Assembly (NCBI GenBank): GCA_964017235.1 | Contig: OZ024934.1 | Location: 78,954,706-79,018,705, forward strand | Source of the DNA: Sabellastarte sp. h YS-2021 | Taxonomy: Eukaryota > Annelida > Polychaeta > Sabellida > Sabellidae | Reading direction: 5' to 3' | DNA: 64,000 nucleotides | Part shown: in pieces, positions 22,748 to 33,759 of the stretch | Position numbering within the stretch: the first letter of the stretch is position 1 | Layout of the letters: each line of letters starts with the position of its first letter | The notes under the pieces: model-generated | Database searches by the model: none | What the model saw: the letters and a program-made list of their open reading frames with translations, nothing else | What the model was told of the DNA's origin: nothing | Position numbers and translations under genes: made by a program

Positions 22748-22957
22748 AACAGGGGCACTTGGGGAGTGCCTACCTCCGCCAAGACTCAACATATGAATTA
22801 TTGCTTATGAGTGCAATAATAAAACATCTGTTAAAATTCTTGGATCAATACAATGGCCTGAGTCACCATAATGGTCTTTTCCTTGCACCATCGTCGACAT
22901 TTACTGAAAATTTCATCAAAATCTGCCCACAACTTTTAAAGTAATATGCAAACAAAC
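22748..22957 (+). repeat. E-family repeat, copy 1
   Basis: It opens GGGGCACTTGGGGAGTGCC, then CTCCGCCAAG, a TGAGTGCAATAATAAAACAT segment and TGAAAATTTCATCAAAATCTG, and ends TGCAAACAAAC. Block order matches 25650-25896. A family D element directly follows. Confidence 0.7.
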
Positions 22958-23174
22958 AAGGCTGAAAGGGGTTTCGGTCTACTAGCATGAGCTGCAAAGC
23001 CATCAGAGAAACAAGTAGTGCACTGAGGCGGTCACCCATCCAAGTACTAATGTAACTCATTGCTGCTTAAATTCAGTGATGAGACAGGTAGTCATCACGC
23101 TATGCCATCATTCATGAAAGTCATGAGGCAAAAAAAAAGTGATCTCTAGAAGAGCAAACCTCACTAGAGCTTAA
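22958..23174 (-). mobile_element. Family D element with 5S rRNA-like core, copy 2
   Basis: On the - strand it opens with GCTCTAGTGAGG and has TTCATGAATGATGGCATAGC, TCACTGAATTTAAGCAGCAA and TTAGTACTTGGATGGGTGAC. The last is an almost exact match to the box C region of 5S rRNA. It ends with the hairpin GACCGAAACCCCTTTC. Open frames across it on both strands come from the repeat. Confidence 0.8.
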
Positions 23175-23193
23175 CAAATGCAATTATGATCCT

Positions 23194-23758
23194 GGGGCCG
23201 GATTCATGAAAGGTCTTAAGTCTCAAGATCTTTTTGCTCAGTTGGGATTCACAAAAGAGTATTTTTTCATGAAAAAGAGTATATGTGGTTACCAGTCTCA
23301 AAACAAAATGAAAATTGCCAAGTATGACATATTTATAACTTTTAATACAAAAAAAACATGAATATATACTCAGAGTTTGTATGAAAACAACAGTAAAACA
23401 TTTATATTAGTAATTTACATGAATGGTTTGTTTTGCTGTTTTAATCAGTTACTTTGTATGCCAGTACAAATTATAGTAAAAAGAAAGCATTTTACATGAT
23501 AGAATATATTATAAAATGTGAGTACATGTGATACAGCTGTAAATATAAATATTTATGCTTTACACTGATCTCAACAGAATGTTACATCAATTTTGATTGG
23601 TCCAGACTCAAAACATGTCTGAGATTTTGGTCTCAGCTAAGATCCCTTTCGTGAATCTCAACTTGAGCAGAATCTCAGCTGAGACTAAAATCTCAGATTT
23701 GAGCAAAATCTCAGCTGAGATTTGGCTAAGACTTGAGACCTTTTGTGAATCCAGCCCC
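23194..23758. mobile_element. MITE-like element with GGGGCCGGATTCA-type inverted ends
   Basis: The left end is GGGGCCGGATTCATGAAAGG, then TCTTAAGTCTC; the reverse complement of the right end is GGGGCTGGATTCACAAAAGG, then TCTCAAGTCTTAG. Near the right end, repeated CTCAGCTGAGAT palindromes and their variants occur (23630-23730). The interior is AT-rich without coding. It is about 565 bp, a non-autonomous DNA transposon or foldback element. The end motif recurs at 48468. Confidence 0.75.
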
Positions 23759-24571
23759 TCACCTCTAGGATGGTAAAAGTAAGTCATATGATCAATAAGA
23801 TTATGCTTGTGAAAACTTGAACCAGACAGTCGGCAGCTAGATTCTTGGCTTCTTGAACTTAGGTATAATGTATAAATTAGAATCAGTTACAATAAAATGA
23901 CATAAAAAATAAAGGTTAAAGCATAAGATGAATTCATTTAAATTATATGTATAAAATAAACACAAATTTTATAAAATCATTAAAATATCCTTATTTAAAA
24001 TGTATTTCAAAGCCATTAAACCTGCAAACAAATAAATCTTTGGTCCTTTATGTCCGACTTGCCACTAACATTTTAAATATTCAACTTTATCATAAATTTT
24101 GAGACAGCTAGTCTCTTTATATCTTATACATTGATGGAGCTCCTATTTTGGTAAGGTACAAGTTATGATTTTGTGCAAGTTTCAACTTGTAAAAGAAACA
24201 TGTATAATTTTGAACTTGTATAAGTTCCATATTTATCAGTTAAACAATGTACTTTAATGAATTCCCTCCCTTTAAATTCATAAAATCAACATGTCCAAAC
24301 TTTATAAATAACAATACAACTTTTGCAAAATCTCAATGTCTCAATATTGCAAAGTATATTGCGGAATTATTATTTTTTTCAAATAAACAATACTTTTTAC
24401 ACAGTGAAAACCATATTACAGATATACAAGTAAAATAAATATGCACATTCAGTTTGAATGGAAAAATATCATTAATTCTTGTAACAGTGGCACAAACTGC
24501 AATAGGACAGAAATTTACGATATTATCTTTCTTGGCACAATTTTGTCTTATATTTCAGGATTTAAATTCTA

Positions 24572-24628
24572 ATTGGACTTGTATAGTGCTTAATCTCCCC
24601 TTCACAAGAAGACGCTAAGGCGCAACAT
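24572..24628 (-). repeat. LINE-type 3' tail remnant (- strand)
   Basis: The - strand reads TTGCGCCTTAGCGTCTTC, then GATTAAGCACTATACAAG and CCAATTAGAATT. It is a tail without attached coding sequence. Confidence 0.65.
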
Positions 24629-25649
24629 AAAACTTTCAACCAATATTATTTCTCTGAGTCGTCTGTAAGCATTTGCAAAGAAAATAAATTTCATTATCTA
24701 CAGCAGCCAGTGCCTTCAAAACTTGGACAAAACATATCCACTTCCTGTCTGAGACTAATCCGTTTCTGTGGTTAACTTACTGCTGTGAGCTTATTTATAA
24801 AAATCCATGATTTGTTTCTTATATCTTTTACTGCTGTTAATAGTGATATAGCCTTTCTGAAGACCCACAATAAGCAAAAACAATAATAAACAAAATATTG
24901 TATAATCAAAACCATTGAAAGATTTTATTTTATTTGATTGCTTTTTTTATTCTAACAGGTATTTTAAGGTTTTTAAAGAACCCTTTTGATCATCTCTAAT
25001 TTTTAAAATCCGTGTATTTTTCTTATCATTCAAAAATATTTTTCTTTGGGATTATTATTAAAAATCCTTTGATAAATTATATCTCCAAACCTTGTGTATT
25101 TTTTTTTGCCTTTGAAAGAACCTGCCTACACATATAAAATACTTAAAGTTTCACGCCAAGAAATTATACAATAGGACATATATATATGAAATTTTCTTGA
25201 TGTATGTATAACAGGGTTATCACTGAAATGTGATAGTTACAAACCTAAATAAATAAAAACTGCCCAAGTTACAGTCATGACCCTGTTTAAAGTAATAACT
25301 TTATTAGAAAACTTATTAAAGTGAATAACCTAGCTGAATTACAGGGTACATAAGAAATTTTGTGCAGTTTTGGGGGATTATCGTGTCTGAGAGAAAGGCT
25401 AGGTTATATGTGTACAGCAATATCTATTATGGCCGGAAGTTTGGAAACCACAGACATGTTTAGTCTATCAAGATGCCAGCTTCACGTCTGAGAAGACTTT
25501 GTTGATTCTGCAAAGAGGTTCTGTTTTACTCTCGTCTGTTTGTTTATTTTGTACACCCTGTTGAGATTTTTACGTTCCCTGGCGAAATTTAGATCCCATT
25601 TGTTAAGGCATAGTCTTGAAGTGGGAAATTCAAACAAACATATAAAAAC

Positions 25650-25896
25650 ACAAGAGCACTCAGAGAGTGCAGATCTCCGCTAATGGCCAACACCTCCTTG
25701 ATTGATTTTGAGTGCAATGATAAAATATTTTAAAAAAATTCCTCCATCCAGACAGTGATCACTACCAAATTCGAATCATCTGTCAATATTTCCTGAAAAT
25801 TTCATCAAAATCTGTCCATCACTTTTTTAGTTATTTTGCAAACAAACAGATAAATACACACCAACAATAAGAAAACCTTCTTGGTAAAGGTAGATA
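25650..25896 (+). repeat. E-family repeat, copy 2
   Basis: AAGAGCACTCAGAGAGTGCA, then GATCTCCGCTAA, ATTTTGAGTGCAATGATAAA, TTTCCTGAAAATTTCATCAA and CTTGGTAAAGGTAG. The 5' end contains the short palindrome GCACTC...GAGTGC. This family is scattered through the window in both orientations. Confidence 0.75.
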
Positions 25897-26144
25897 TACT
25901 TCATATGTACTTGTCAACAGACTTATTTACCCTTTTCTTTAGTTTTGATACACCTTAAAATACACAAATACAAAGACTAAGCACCATGAGGGAAATTATT
26001 AGATTAGAATATTCCTCGTGCTTGCTTACATTCGTACATAAAAGTAAATTTAGAAACTGTTGTGTTGGATTGCAAAAAAAAATGATTATTTCATAAAAAC
26101 TGACTTTGATAATTTGGCACACTGTATACATTGGCACTCAGTGT

Positions 26145-26377
26145 TGATTTATTTATTTGGGGTTTTACATCGCTTTCAACAATGTACAGGTCATATCACG
26201 ATGGGGAGTTTTGTGGGCAGAGGAAACCAGTACATACAGTTGGTCAAGGTTCTGTACTGTAAACTACAGATCAATGGCAAGCAACTACCAGCTCTCCCAC
26301 TTGAGGTTAGGCCTGGAACCGAACCTTGATCTCAGAGGTGGGAGGCGAGAGTGTTACCACTCTGCCACTGTGGCTCC
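26145..26377 (-). mobile_element. SINE family A, copy 3 (- strand)
   Basis: The - strand reads a diverged head (GGAGCCACAGTGGCAGAGTGG), the middle block GAGAGCTGGTAGTTGCTTGCC, the block AACCTTGACCAACTGTATGT, and GTTGAAAGCGATGTAAAACC to the tail. Two open frames (89 and 85 codons) are repeat by-products. Right after its 5' end, on the + strand, a separate family A 3' end follows (26378-26421, GTGTTGAAAGTGATGATAAA), giving an inverted arrangement. Confidence 0.8.
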
Positions 26378-26421
26378 TTATATGGTGTTGAAAGTGATGA
26401 TAAAACCCAAATAAATGAACA
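26378..26421 (+). mobile_element. SINE family A 3' end fragment
   Basis: ATGGTGTTGAAAGTGATGAT, then AAAACCCAAATAAATGAAC, equals the last 40 bases or so of family A in + orientation, abutting the - strand copy. Confidence 0.6.
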
Positions 26422-27560
26422 AGTGAAGCATTAACACATCAGTTAATATATAACATGAATCACACTATATTTTGCATCACCAAAAAGGAAACACATGAAG
26501 TCAATCAGGGCACAAGTTTTCCCAGGTTGAACAATTTCTGTTTATAGGAATTGAACTTGAAACACTTTGATTAGAACGTCTACAGGCTTTCGATCTGGAA
26601 AACAAAGATCGTAGTTTCCTGTATTAATTGTGAAAGTTATTTCTGTGTACATTTAACAATTGTTTACCTTATTTATCTTATTGTCTGAAATAACCATAAA
26701 ACTTATTGCCCTTAAAATAGTCCACATCACTTACAGAAAAAGGGATAATACACACATATAAAACATATAATCTAATACTAATATTATGAAAATTGAAGAG
26801 TTTATCTGTGTCAGTACTTTATCAGTACTGCGGTCATCTTGTGGCAATAAACGATAAACTTTCTTTTCTTTTTCTGATATCCAATCAAAGTAAGCTACAA
26901 ATAGCTTTGAAGATTTTTTTCAAAATGCGCTTATATGTTTCATTTCCTGTTTGTGTAAATTAGACTCTCATACTATATTTTCATTATGCCATTTTATCTT
27001 CTTTTATGGATTGACTTCCAGTAAAAAGCCCATCTCACCAATCAAATCTACCCAATAATTCATGAAAAGATCAACATGTTAAAAGGTTCATTTGAATACT
27101 CAAAGTTTGTGTGGTTTGTAGTTGAGTTATCTCTTCTTTCAAAGCTTCCGTTCCAGTTAAATAGGTCACGAGCTACTTCCTGTCCTAAATCTTTTTTGGT
27201 GCTCACTAAACCTCATTTTCTTTACCCACCAATTGGCGGACCTGTGTCTGACCTGTGAGCGAGATTTAGTTTCTTTTTTCCTTTTTATCATAGTGTTTAG
27301 TTACTAGTATTAATGAAATAGCTCCATGTAAAAGACCTAATGGATATTTCGTTGATAAAGAAATGGATTAGATATATTATGTTAGACAGTGCAAAAGAAA
27401 GTAATTGAATCTCTCAAACATATACACATATCCTAAATAAAGGAGGCAAGATTATTTTTTATTGTGCCATTAACTCTCTGAAAAATGTACAATGTATTAA
27501 CTGGGCCTCTAAAATATTTGTAAAGATTTTAATATCCCAATTTCATTCTGCCAAGTTTAC
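26422..27560. other. Intron 1, nothing recognised
   Basis: AT-rich sequence without a credible exon. A 60-codon open frame at 27076-27258 has no resemblance to anything I know. Confidence 0.45.
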
Positions 27561-27639
27561 ATCCCGATTTCCTGAATAATGCAGTTGCAACCACAATCAT
27601 GTCATTAGCCAGTTCCATATCCCTGAATGGGTTCTAAAC

Positions 27640-28060
27640 GTAATTTTTGTTCAGAAAAAAAAATCACAATTCATGGGTCTATTTTAGGATAGGTTTCCGA
27701 TACTTTTCCGAATGACATCATCATTGGGTCTAGAAACCCTTTTGTACATTCCTGAAAAAGTTGTGTTTGGTTCCCGATCTATCTGATTAGTCCCCCCAAA
27801 AGTTCCGATTGGTTCTTGAATCCTCTGGAATGGGTTACAAACCTTATGAAACACTATACAATCTCTTTAATTGACTTAAGATTTTACAGGTTTTTAAGTT
27901 TGGTTTAAGACAGTTTCCCGAATGTAAGATCTGATAAGAAAGGGCGATTGTTTGCGACAATTTTAAACAGTTAAAAACCAATCGAGAAGACATCCAGATC
28001 ATTCTGATTGGTCCCCAAACACTCCCAAACCCAAACTACCTGTCCTGAGTCGGCCCTGAA
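27640..28060 (+). repeat. Diverged repeat H, copy 1
   Basis: It shares GGATAGGTTTCCGATACTTTT, a central CTTAAGATT and CCCGAATGTAAGATCTGATA, in the same order, with 59230-59500. Similarity is patchy, so this is an old family. No coding is seen. Confidence 0.45.
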
Positions 28061-28469
28061 TGTGGCCTACGAGCATTCTGAAAAAAAAAGATTGACTGTC
28101 CAAACAATTTTCAGGATTGAAAACCTATCAGGGGAAACATAGAACTACCCACTTTGTCATGATTTATCTTAAGAGTTTGGAAATTATAATCTTATAATTG
28201 TGGTGATCGTAGATGTTTGACATTTTTTTAACATGCTGCTAGTGAGTGTTCCTGCCTGGCTATTTGTGTATCATATTTACAACTGTAACTACATTTTAGG
28301 TTCTTTGAAATATCTTGTCATCATATAACTCATCTTTCCATAGTAGCAGAGACAAGTGATATCATCCCAAGAGAACATTAGTAGCACTATACCTCCAAGA
28401 GTGGTGCTTGGGTTTGCAAATTATGTATATGAATTGTGAAGGTTGGGAGCAGGGGCGTGACATTTATCT

Positions 28470-28705
28470 TTTTTAAGTGTGAGCTCTAGCGAGGCTCCCG
28501 CTTCTAGAGATCACTTTATTTTTTTTCTCCAGACTTTCATGAATTGTGGCATAGCGTGATGAGTATCTGTCTCTTCACTGAAGTTAAGCAGCAATGGGCT
28601 ACATTAGTACTGGGATGGGTGACCGCTTCAGTGCCTTACTCATGTCTCTAATGGCTTTGCGGCTCTCGCTAGTAGACCAAAACCCCTTTTGTCATTGTTC
28701 GTTGC
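28470..28705 (+). mobile_element. Family D element with 5S rRNA-like core, copy 3 (reference copy)
   Basis: This is the clearest copy. The 5' block is GTGAGCTCTAGCGAGG, then CTTCTAGAGATCAC and a T-rich tract. A region resembling 5S rRNA follows: GTGGCATAGCGTGATGAGTA, GAAGTTAAGCAGCAATGGGC (box A-like) and TTAGTACTGGGATGGGTGAC, then CGC (box C-like). The 3' block is ATGGCTTTGCGGC, then GACCAAAACCCCTTTTGGTC-like inverted bases. The 5S-like part begins about 90 bp inside the element. Confidence 0.85.
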
Positions 28706-29669
28706 ATGATTTCCAGTTTAATTCGAAGCTCAGATTTCGTCCTCTTTTTTTGACCACGATCAGTCTTTCACAACGCCTTCAAGTTTAAAAGCAGTTATAT
28801 CATACATCAGGCCGTACATGTGGAATTGAGGTGTAAGCTACACAACTGGAGGTTGTAAGCTTCTTGAGAATAGATTACAAAGAAAATACAGTCCAAATTT
28901 TGTGGCATATATATATGCAAATAAATTTGCCCTGGGTTAAAAGTGTGATAATTATACTCCTGCTATTTACCTATCAAAACATACTAAAAATTACAAGTGG
29001 TCTGTTTTATCTGGGTCAGAGCAGAAAATATACCTCACACGTGTTTTTTTCTTCATTTATCTTGGACAAGTATATAGTTTACACTTACAAGGATTATTTA
29101 AACAAGAAAAATACATCTGTACTCAATGATAGTCCTTTCCATAGTAGAAAACCTGCAGAAACTTCCAACCAGGTAGCACCACTGGTATCTTGCTAGCTTT
29201 CAAGAGGAGCAGTAACTACCCCATATTATCGCTCACCTAGATTAGATTCTGTTGCATAGACTTTATTACAATTCAGGTTTGTGCCAGATAAGTGAAAGAG
29301 GCCATACTAACAGAACGAGAGTAACTTGTTCCATGTCAAAATGAAAGGAGGTTGTTAAAACCTGTTTAAATGTTGAAAGTTTGAAAGCATAACAAAAATA
29401 TTAATATTTTCTTTTCTAAGTTTACTCTGTGACAATTGTTCTGGTTGCCGCATCACATGACATGCAAAAATAATGTGAAAAGTTAAAAAAAAAGTTATAA
29501 TGGCACTTTTGATGCAAAAAGTTGTACAAAGTTAAATACAATGTTATGGACTTTGGGTAGGACATACAGAACCCCAGAAGAAATTTAAGTTTATAACATT
29601 ATATGGAAAACTGAAAGTAACAATGCTTTCACCTAATGCATATATCTTTGTTAAAGTGTGCATCTATTG

Positions 29670-29945
29670 TATTCTGTACTTCTATAGAGCTTAATCTCTG
29701 GCAAGACAGACTCTAAGGCGGGACACCAGAACCAAAACAATAATCATCATTCCATAGCCAGACCATTATCATGGAGACGCCGAATAGTTTATATGCTAAG
29801 GTGGGAAAGTCTTTTTGAAGAGATAAGATTTTAGCTATTTTTCTGAAACAGGCAACAGTTGGAGCAGAACGAACATCATTTCAAACTGTGGACCATGTTA
29901 AGTGAACATCATTTCAAACTGTGGACCATGTTAAGTGAATGTAAT
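29670..29945 (-). pseudogene. LINE 3' end remnant (- strand)
   Basis: The - strand gives the end of the RT C-terminal region (about TCTCTTCAAAAAGACTTTCC, CACCTTAGCATATAAAC), then the tail TCTTGCCAGAGATTAAG and CTCTATAGAAGTACAGAATA. Upstream codons resemble SAPTVACFRK as in the copy at 45175. A 34-bp stretch (AACATCATTTCAAACTGTGG...) is duplicated in tandem at about 29869-29937. It is a 5'-truncated, decayed copy of the family at 44600. Confidence 0.7.
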
Positions 29946-30377
29946 GCAAAGGCATAACACCTAATAACCGGTGAATATATCCATTTAAAGAAAATATCCA
30001 TCTAATAAAAATGAATGGGTGAAATGATCACACCAACCACACTGCAGGCGGTATTTCTGAATGATGTACCTCCTGTTAAACCCAGCTACAGTTTAGGTAC
30101 AGTTTAGCTACCAAAAAGAATCAGAAATTGTGTAGGACAATAGTCATGGTTTGGCACAGAAAAGATACAGAAATGATACTGTTACATTATTTCATACAGT
30201 TTGACACCAATAGGGACAGAATAACACAGATTGTGGAGGAAAGGCAACTGAGAGTTACAGAGAGTCACAGAAATGACAACCATCTAATATGACCGATTAT
30301 GGAAGGGGGTCTTGCTACAGTCTATGTTAGGCATACATCTTTGGACACATCAAAACTTCTGCCTGGTTGCCATGAAG

Positions 30378-30570
30378 AACAGAGAGTGCCACAGTATGCA
30401 AAGTTTACTGACACAAGTCTGGCAGTACATGGAGGAATGGCACGTTACATAAAACACCTATTAACGGAAGAAACAGAGAATGCCACAGTATGCAAAGTTT
30501 ACTGACACCAGTCTGGCAGTACAAGGAGGAATGGCGCATTACATAAAACAGCTATTAACGGAAGAAATGC
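30378..30570 (+). repeat. 94-bp direct duplication
   Basis: AACAGAGAGTGCCACAGTAT starts at 30378 and AACAGAGAATGCCACAGTAT at 30472. The two units share GCAAAGTTTACTGACAC, GGAGGAATGGC and CTATTAACGGAAGAAA. A diverged single unit is at 52500-52600, so the unit belongs to a dispersed repeat. Overlapping open frames (68 and 62 codons) merely follow the repeat. Confidence 0.85.
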
Positions 30571-31067
30571 TGTCTGTGCTGTTGTTCGGGCATAAAGGAC
30601 ACTTAGTTACCCAAACTAAATATATCTCAATTCCTTGCTATATGAAAGCAAATCTGCTACAATTATAAATACAATTCTGCTTGGCTTGATAATTCTGCTC
30701 ATCTCTCAAATTGACACAAACTGAAGGAAAGAAGGAATCCAGCCTCTAGCCAATTAGAAAGACTGATATGCATTGGGATTCTGATTTCAAGTAGTGATCG
30801 TGTAATTGCCGCTTAAAAAGTACCCTAAAGGGTTAATTGGCATGCCTTTTTAGTGTAAAGAACATTTTTATCTTGCTTTTGTCAATGGATATTTGAATCT
30901 AAAGAAACTGGTGCAAATTGACATAAACAAGGTCCAAATAAAGGTTACCTCTTTAAGTAGAACCCAATTGTCAAGCCAACAAAGAAGTGTTTAAAATACA
31001 GTATATTAAATGATGGAGGAAATTTGGACAAAGAGAAATAAGCATTTGATTATTAGTGAAATAAATA

Positions 31068-31529
31068 CTAGAAGTACAAAAAATATTTTTGACAGAATAA
31101 CCTTAAACTCGACCTGACTAGCACACATCTAGCTGTAATTATATTGCTAGTGTTGGAGAAATTGGACTGGAAGAATTGTGGATTTGTACCCAGTGACTGG
31201 GACTGTCTGGAATAAATAAGCAGGTTACATGTATGCTTAAATGTATGGCTCAGTGTATCGGTGTTACAGAACAATTCTGGTAATGGGCGTAAAGCATAAA
31301 AGTATTGAATTTTTTCATCAGACTTAATTATCAAGAAAGTTACAATTATTTCTTGTGCCTTGCTTCTGAGATAGAATGGGATCACATTTTCATTTTTTGC
31401 ACAGATGAAATACCACCCACAATATATGGGTAAAAATGGAAGTGGTGCACTGAGCCTCCATGGAGGAGCTTTCAAATATACATAACTTTCACCAGTTATA
31501 TTCATTACTCTCTGGCACAGGTTTCCCAC
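31068..31529 (-). other. Unrecognised 153-codon open frame in intron 1
   Basis: This is the longest open frame outside the LINEs and runs antisense to the kinase gene. The conceptual protein starts MGNLCQRVMNITGES, is rich in Phe, Leu, Ile and Ser, and shows no motif or repeat I know. AT-rich introns produce such frames by chance, and no splice or promoter context supports expression. It could be part of a decayed transposon ORF. I would not call it a gene without other evidence. Confidence 0.15.
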
Positions 31530-32271
31530 AGCATTTTATTTGATCCTTACCTTAATCCATTCACAACCAAATGTAACACCAGATATCATAGACCATCTTT
31601 GGAACCTTCAATTCAAAGGCCCAAACACCTTCAAAGCTTTCCCTATGTCTAGGTCACATATTTCCTTGCAGTCATTTCAGTACATATTTGATTTCCACTT
31701 GTCCTTAAACTTCTAGAAAAGATCTCATTTCTGGCTAGCGCGCTTTGAAGAACGAGCTATCCCATATATCCACCCCCTTCACCCTTTCAACATGTTGAGG
31801 TTAATACAGTGCGTGATAGGTCACAGGAGCTTTTCTCAAATGCAAATATTGTTCTGTGTTCTGTCAAATGCATCCTAAACAAGGGCAAATTCCATTGAAT
31901 TGCATCGAACACATCTTGCCAAGACATGGAGAGATCCGCAACCAAAAGTACACAAGCCCTTATCATTTGTAGCTCTGTAGTCCACTACAGAAAGGTGTAG
32001 CCTAGGTACAACATGGTCTCAGTCTTTGCAATGAATTGCCTAAAGGATGCACAGTGCTTTCTGTGTAACATACTTCGGAAATTAATCAAAACCTTATTAT
32101 CTGCCTTATTACCTTAAGCTTTCCTTGTTCCCCTGAAAATATGGATTGATGAACCATGATGATTAAACAAATGTATGGTTAGATGAGATTACAAATGTTT
32201 TTATTTTTAAATATTTGGTTTGACACCATCACATGATGGAGTTTGTTTTGTCAGAAAGTACAGTCTGAAAT

Positions 32272-32552
32272 GCTGCCACTATGACCTAGTGGGTAACACA
32301 CTTATCTAGGAACACACAGGATATTTGTTCGATCCTAGGCACAGGCAGATACATACTGTCTCACATGACCACTCAAAATGGTGATCCTCTGACATTGGGT
32401 CCTATTTCTAGTGGCAGGTTCAAGAATATAAGAGATGCTGATATATTGTCATCCCTGAAACTTTGTCTTCCCATTAAGAGAGTGCCAGTCAATAGAACTT
32501 GTGCTATACTCATGCAGTCTGGATGGGGTTAAGTGCCGCAGTGAATACAAAA
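32272..32552 (+). mobile_element. SINE family B, copy 2
   Basis: The head is GCCACTATGACCTAGTGGGT with A-box similarity and a B-box-like GTTCGATCCTA. It then has GCACAGGCAGATACATACTG, CACTCAAAATGGTGATCCTC and GACATTGGGTCCTATT, and ends near AAGTGCCGCAGTGAATAC. It lies about 240 bp upstream of kinase exon 2. Confidence 0.8.
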
Positions 32553-32789
32553 ACTTTCCAAATTACATGGACATCAGCATTAAGTGTATAATACCACGAG
32601 GTAGAATTAAGCCCAAGACCAAACAGAAAAGAGCCAAGTGATATTTTGTTAACCAAGGTATTCACCAGGATGTTCAGATCCCTATTTACTGATAATGAGA
32701 AATATGTATGACCATAAATAAATGGCAGAACAGACTGGGATTTTTTTTTTGTTTTTTGAATGTCAGTGAATTTTATTATTGCTTTTCAG

Positions 32790-32883
32790 ATGTAGAGGAC
32801 ATGTTCTTTGAACCACGTGATGTGGCTATCAGGACTGATAAATGGGTCACAGAAGAGTTCAAGGTCTTTGAACTGCTGGGCAG
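32790..32883 (+). CDS. MYLK-like: MLCK-like kinase, exon 2 of 5 visible (kinase start, glycine loop)
   Basis: This 94-nt exon lies between CTTTTCAG and CAG|GTAAGC, both strong consensus sites. It enters in phase 1 and leaves in phase 2. It encodes DVEDMFFEPRDVAIRT, then DKWVTEEFKVFELLG, with the last two bases starting an Arg codon. WVTEEFKVFELLG is beta 1 of a protein kinase: a 'bYkl.eelG' type start leading into the glycine loop completed by the next exon (G-R-G-K-F-G). In the MLCK family, the short stretch ahead of the kinase links it to the last FN3 domain. An 86-codon open frame that begins here is an out-of-frame shadow. Confidence 0.9.
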
Positions 32884-33647
32884 GTAAGCAAAGACACCTG
32901 TTCAGACTCCTTAATGAGAAACAACTGGGTGGCTACCCAGTTTTAAGAGCTAGGGAAAAGATTGGCTCCAGAGCAAATATCCCACTGAGTAAGTACTACC
33001 AACAGGGAAAGAATAAAACCCACAGCGATGGCCATTCAGTAACAGAAAGCAAACTTTTTCAAAAATAACCAAAAAAAGAAATCCTGTCTAAAAGTAGCTT
33101 ATGATTTAATATTTCCATAAGATAGTTACTTTTTGTGTTGAAATGATCCCATCAGGTAAAATTACAATAACACAAAATAGTAATTTTCACAAAACTTACA
33201 TAAATTAAGATATAAATAATGAATGTATAAACTAAAAATATGAATAAAGATTTTGGGGCCATGGTAACACACTCGCCTTCCACCTCTGAGGTCTGCAGTT
33301 CAAACCCTGGACCCTATTTGAGAAAGTTGGTCGTTGCTCACTGATGGTTAGCATTTTCCAGCGCAGGGCCTTGAACAACTGTATGTACTGGTTTCCTCTG
33401 CTCATAAAACTACTCGTCATGATATGACCTATACAGTGTTGAAAGCCACATCAAAACCCAAATAAAGAAATGAATAGAATTAGGATGTTGTTTAAAAAAA
33501 TGTTGTATTTGTGATTTATTATTACTAGTTGATACAATACAGTGATCATTTTGTGCAGTTCAAACAAGTTACTGGTATGGTTAATCAAGAATCTTTAAGG
33601 AATTGCAACTGTATGATATATGATGTCCTTTTTGCATGCCATTTCAG
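32884..33647 (+). other. Intron 2 of the kinase gene (764 bp)
   Basis: GTAAGC to CATTTCAG, phase 2. It contains a family A SINE (33255-33475). Confidence 0.85.
33255..33475 (+). mobile_element. SINE family A, copy 4 (in intron 2)
   Basis: It begins GGGGCCATGGTAACACACTC, lacking most of the A box. It keeps a B-box-like AGTTCAAACCC, the middle TTGAACAACTGTATGTACTG, and the 3' end GTTGAAAGCCACATCAAAAC with an AAATAAAG tail. It adds about 220 bp to an otherwise short intron. Confidence 0.8.
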
Positions 33648-33759
33648 AGGTAAGTTTGGTGAGGTGATGAGATGTGCAGAAAAATCTACTGGTGAAGTGT
33701 TTGCAGCCAAATTCATCCCCACACCAACACCACAAGACAAGGAGGAGGTCAAAAATGAG
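33648..33759 (+). CDS. MYLK-like: MLCK-like kinase, exon 3 of 5 visible (ATP-binding N-lobe)
   Basis: This 112-nt exon runs from CATTTCAG to GAG|GTCAGT. The first base completes Arg. It then reads GKFGEVMRCAEKSTGEVFAA, then KFIPTPTPQDKEEVKNE, ending in phase 0. It completes the glycine loop (GRGKFGEV) and carries the catalytic beta 3 lysine in FAAKFI. The final Glu matches the alpha-C Glu that pairs with that lysine. AAKFI followed by a Pro-rich, charged turn and NE is characteristic of the MLCK/titin-kinase group. Position -1 to +6 of the donor is weaker than exon 2's. The donor region is duplicated 64 bp downstream. Confidence 0.93.

Larger units (their letters stand above)
13824..32789 (+). 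other. Intron 1 of the kinase gene (18,966 bp)
   Basis: It runs from GTAACT to CTTTTCAG and splits a glycine or aspartate codon after its first base (phase 1). It is mostly repeats: the junction minisatellite, a GC-rich foldback element, SINEs of families A, B and D, E/F repeats, a MITE-like element and a LINE 3' remnant. I see no other cellular gene inside it. Confidence 0.65.

Noticed and set aside
28594-28788. Possible real 5S rRNA gene
   Set aside because: The 5S-like segment is diverged, lacks a proper 5' start and closing stem, and is embedded in a repeated element; it is a derived sequence, not a functional 5S gene.
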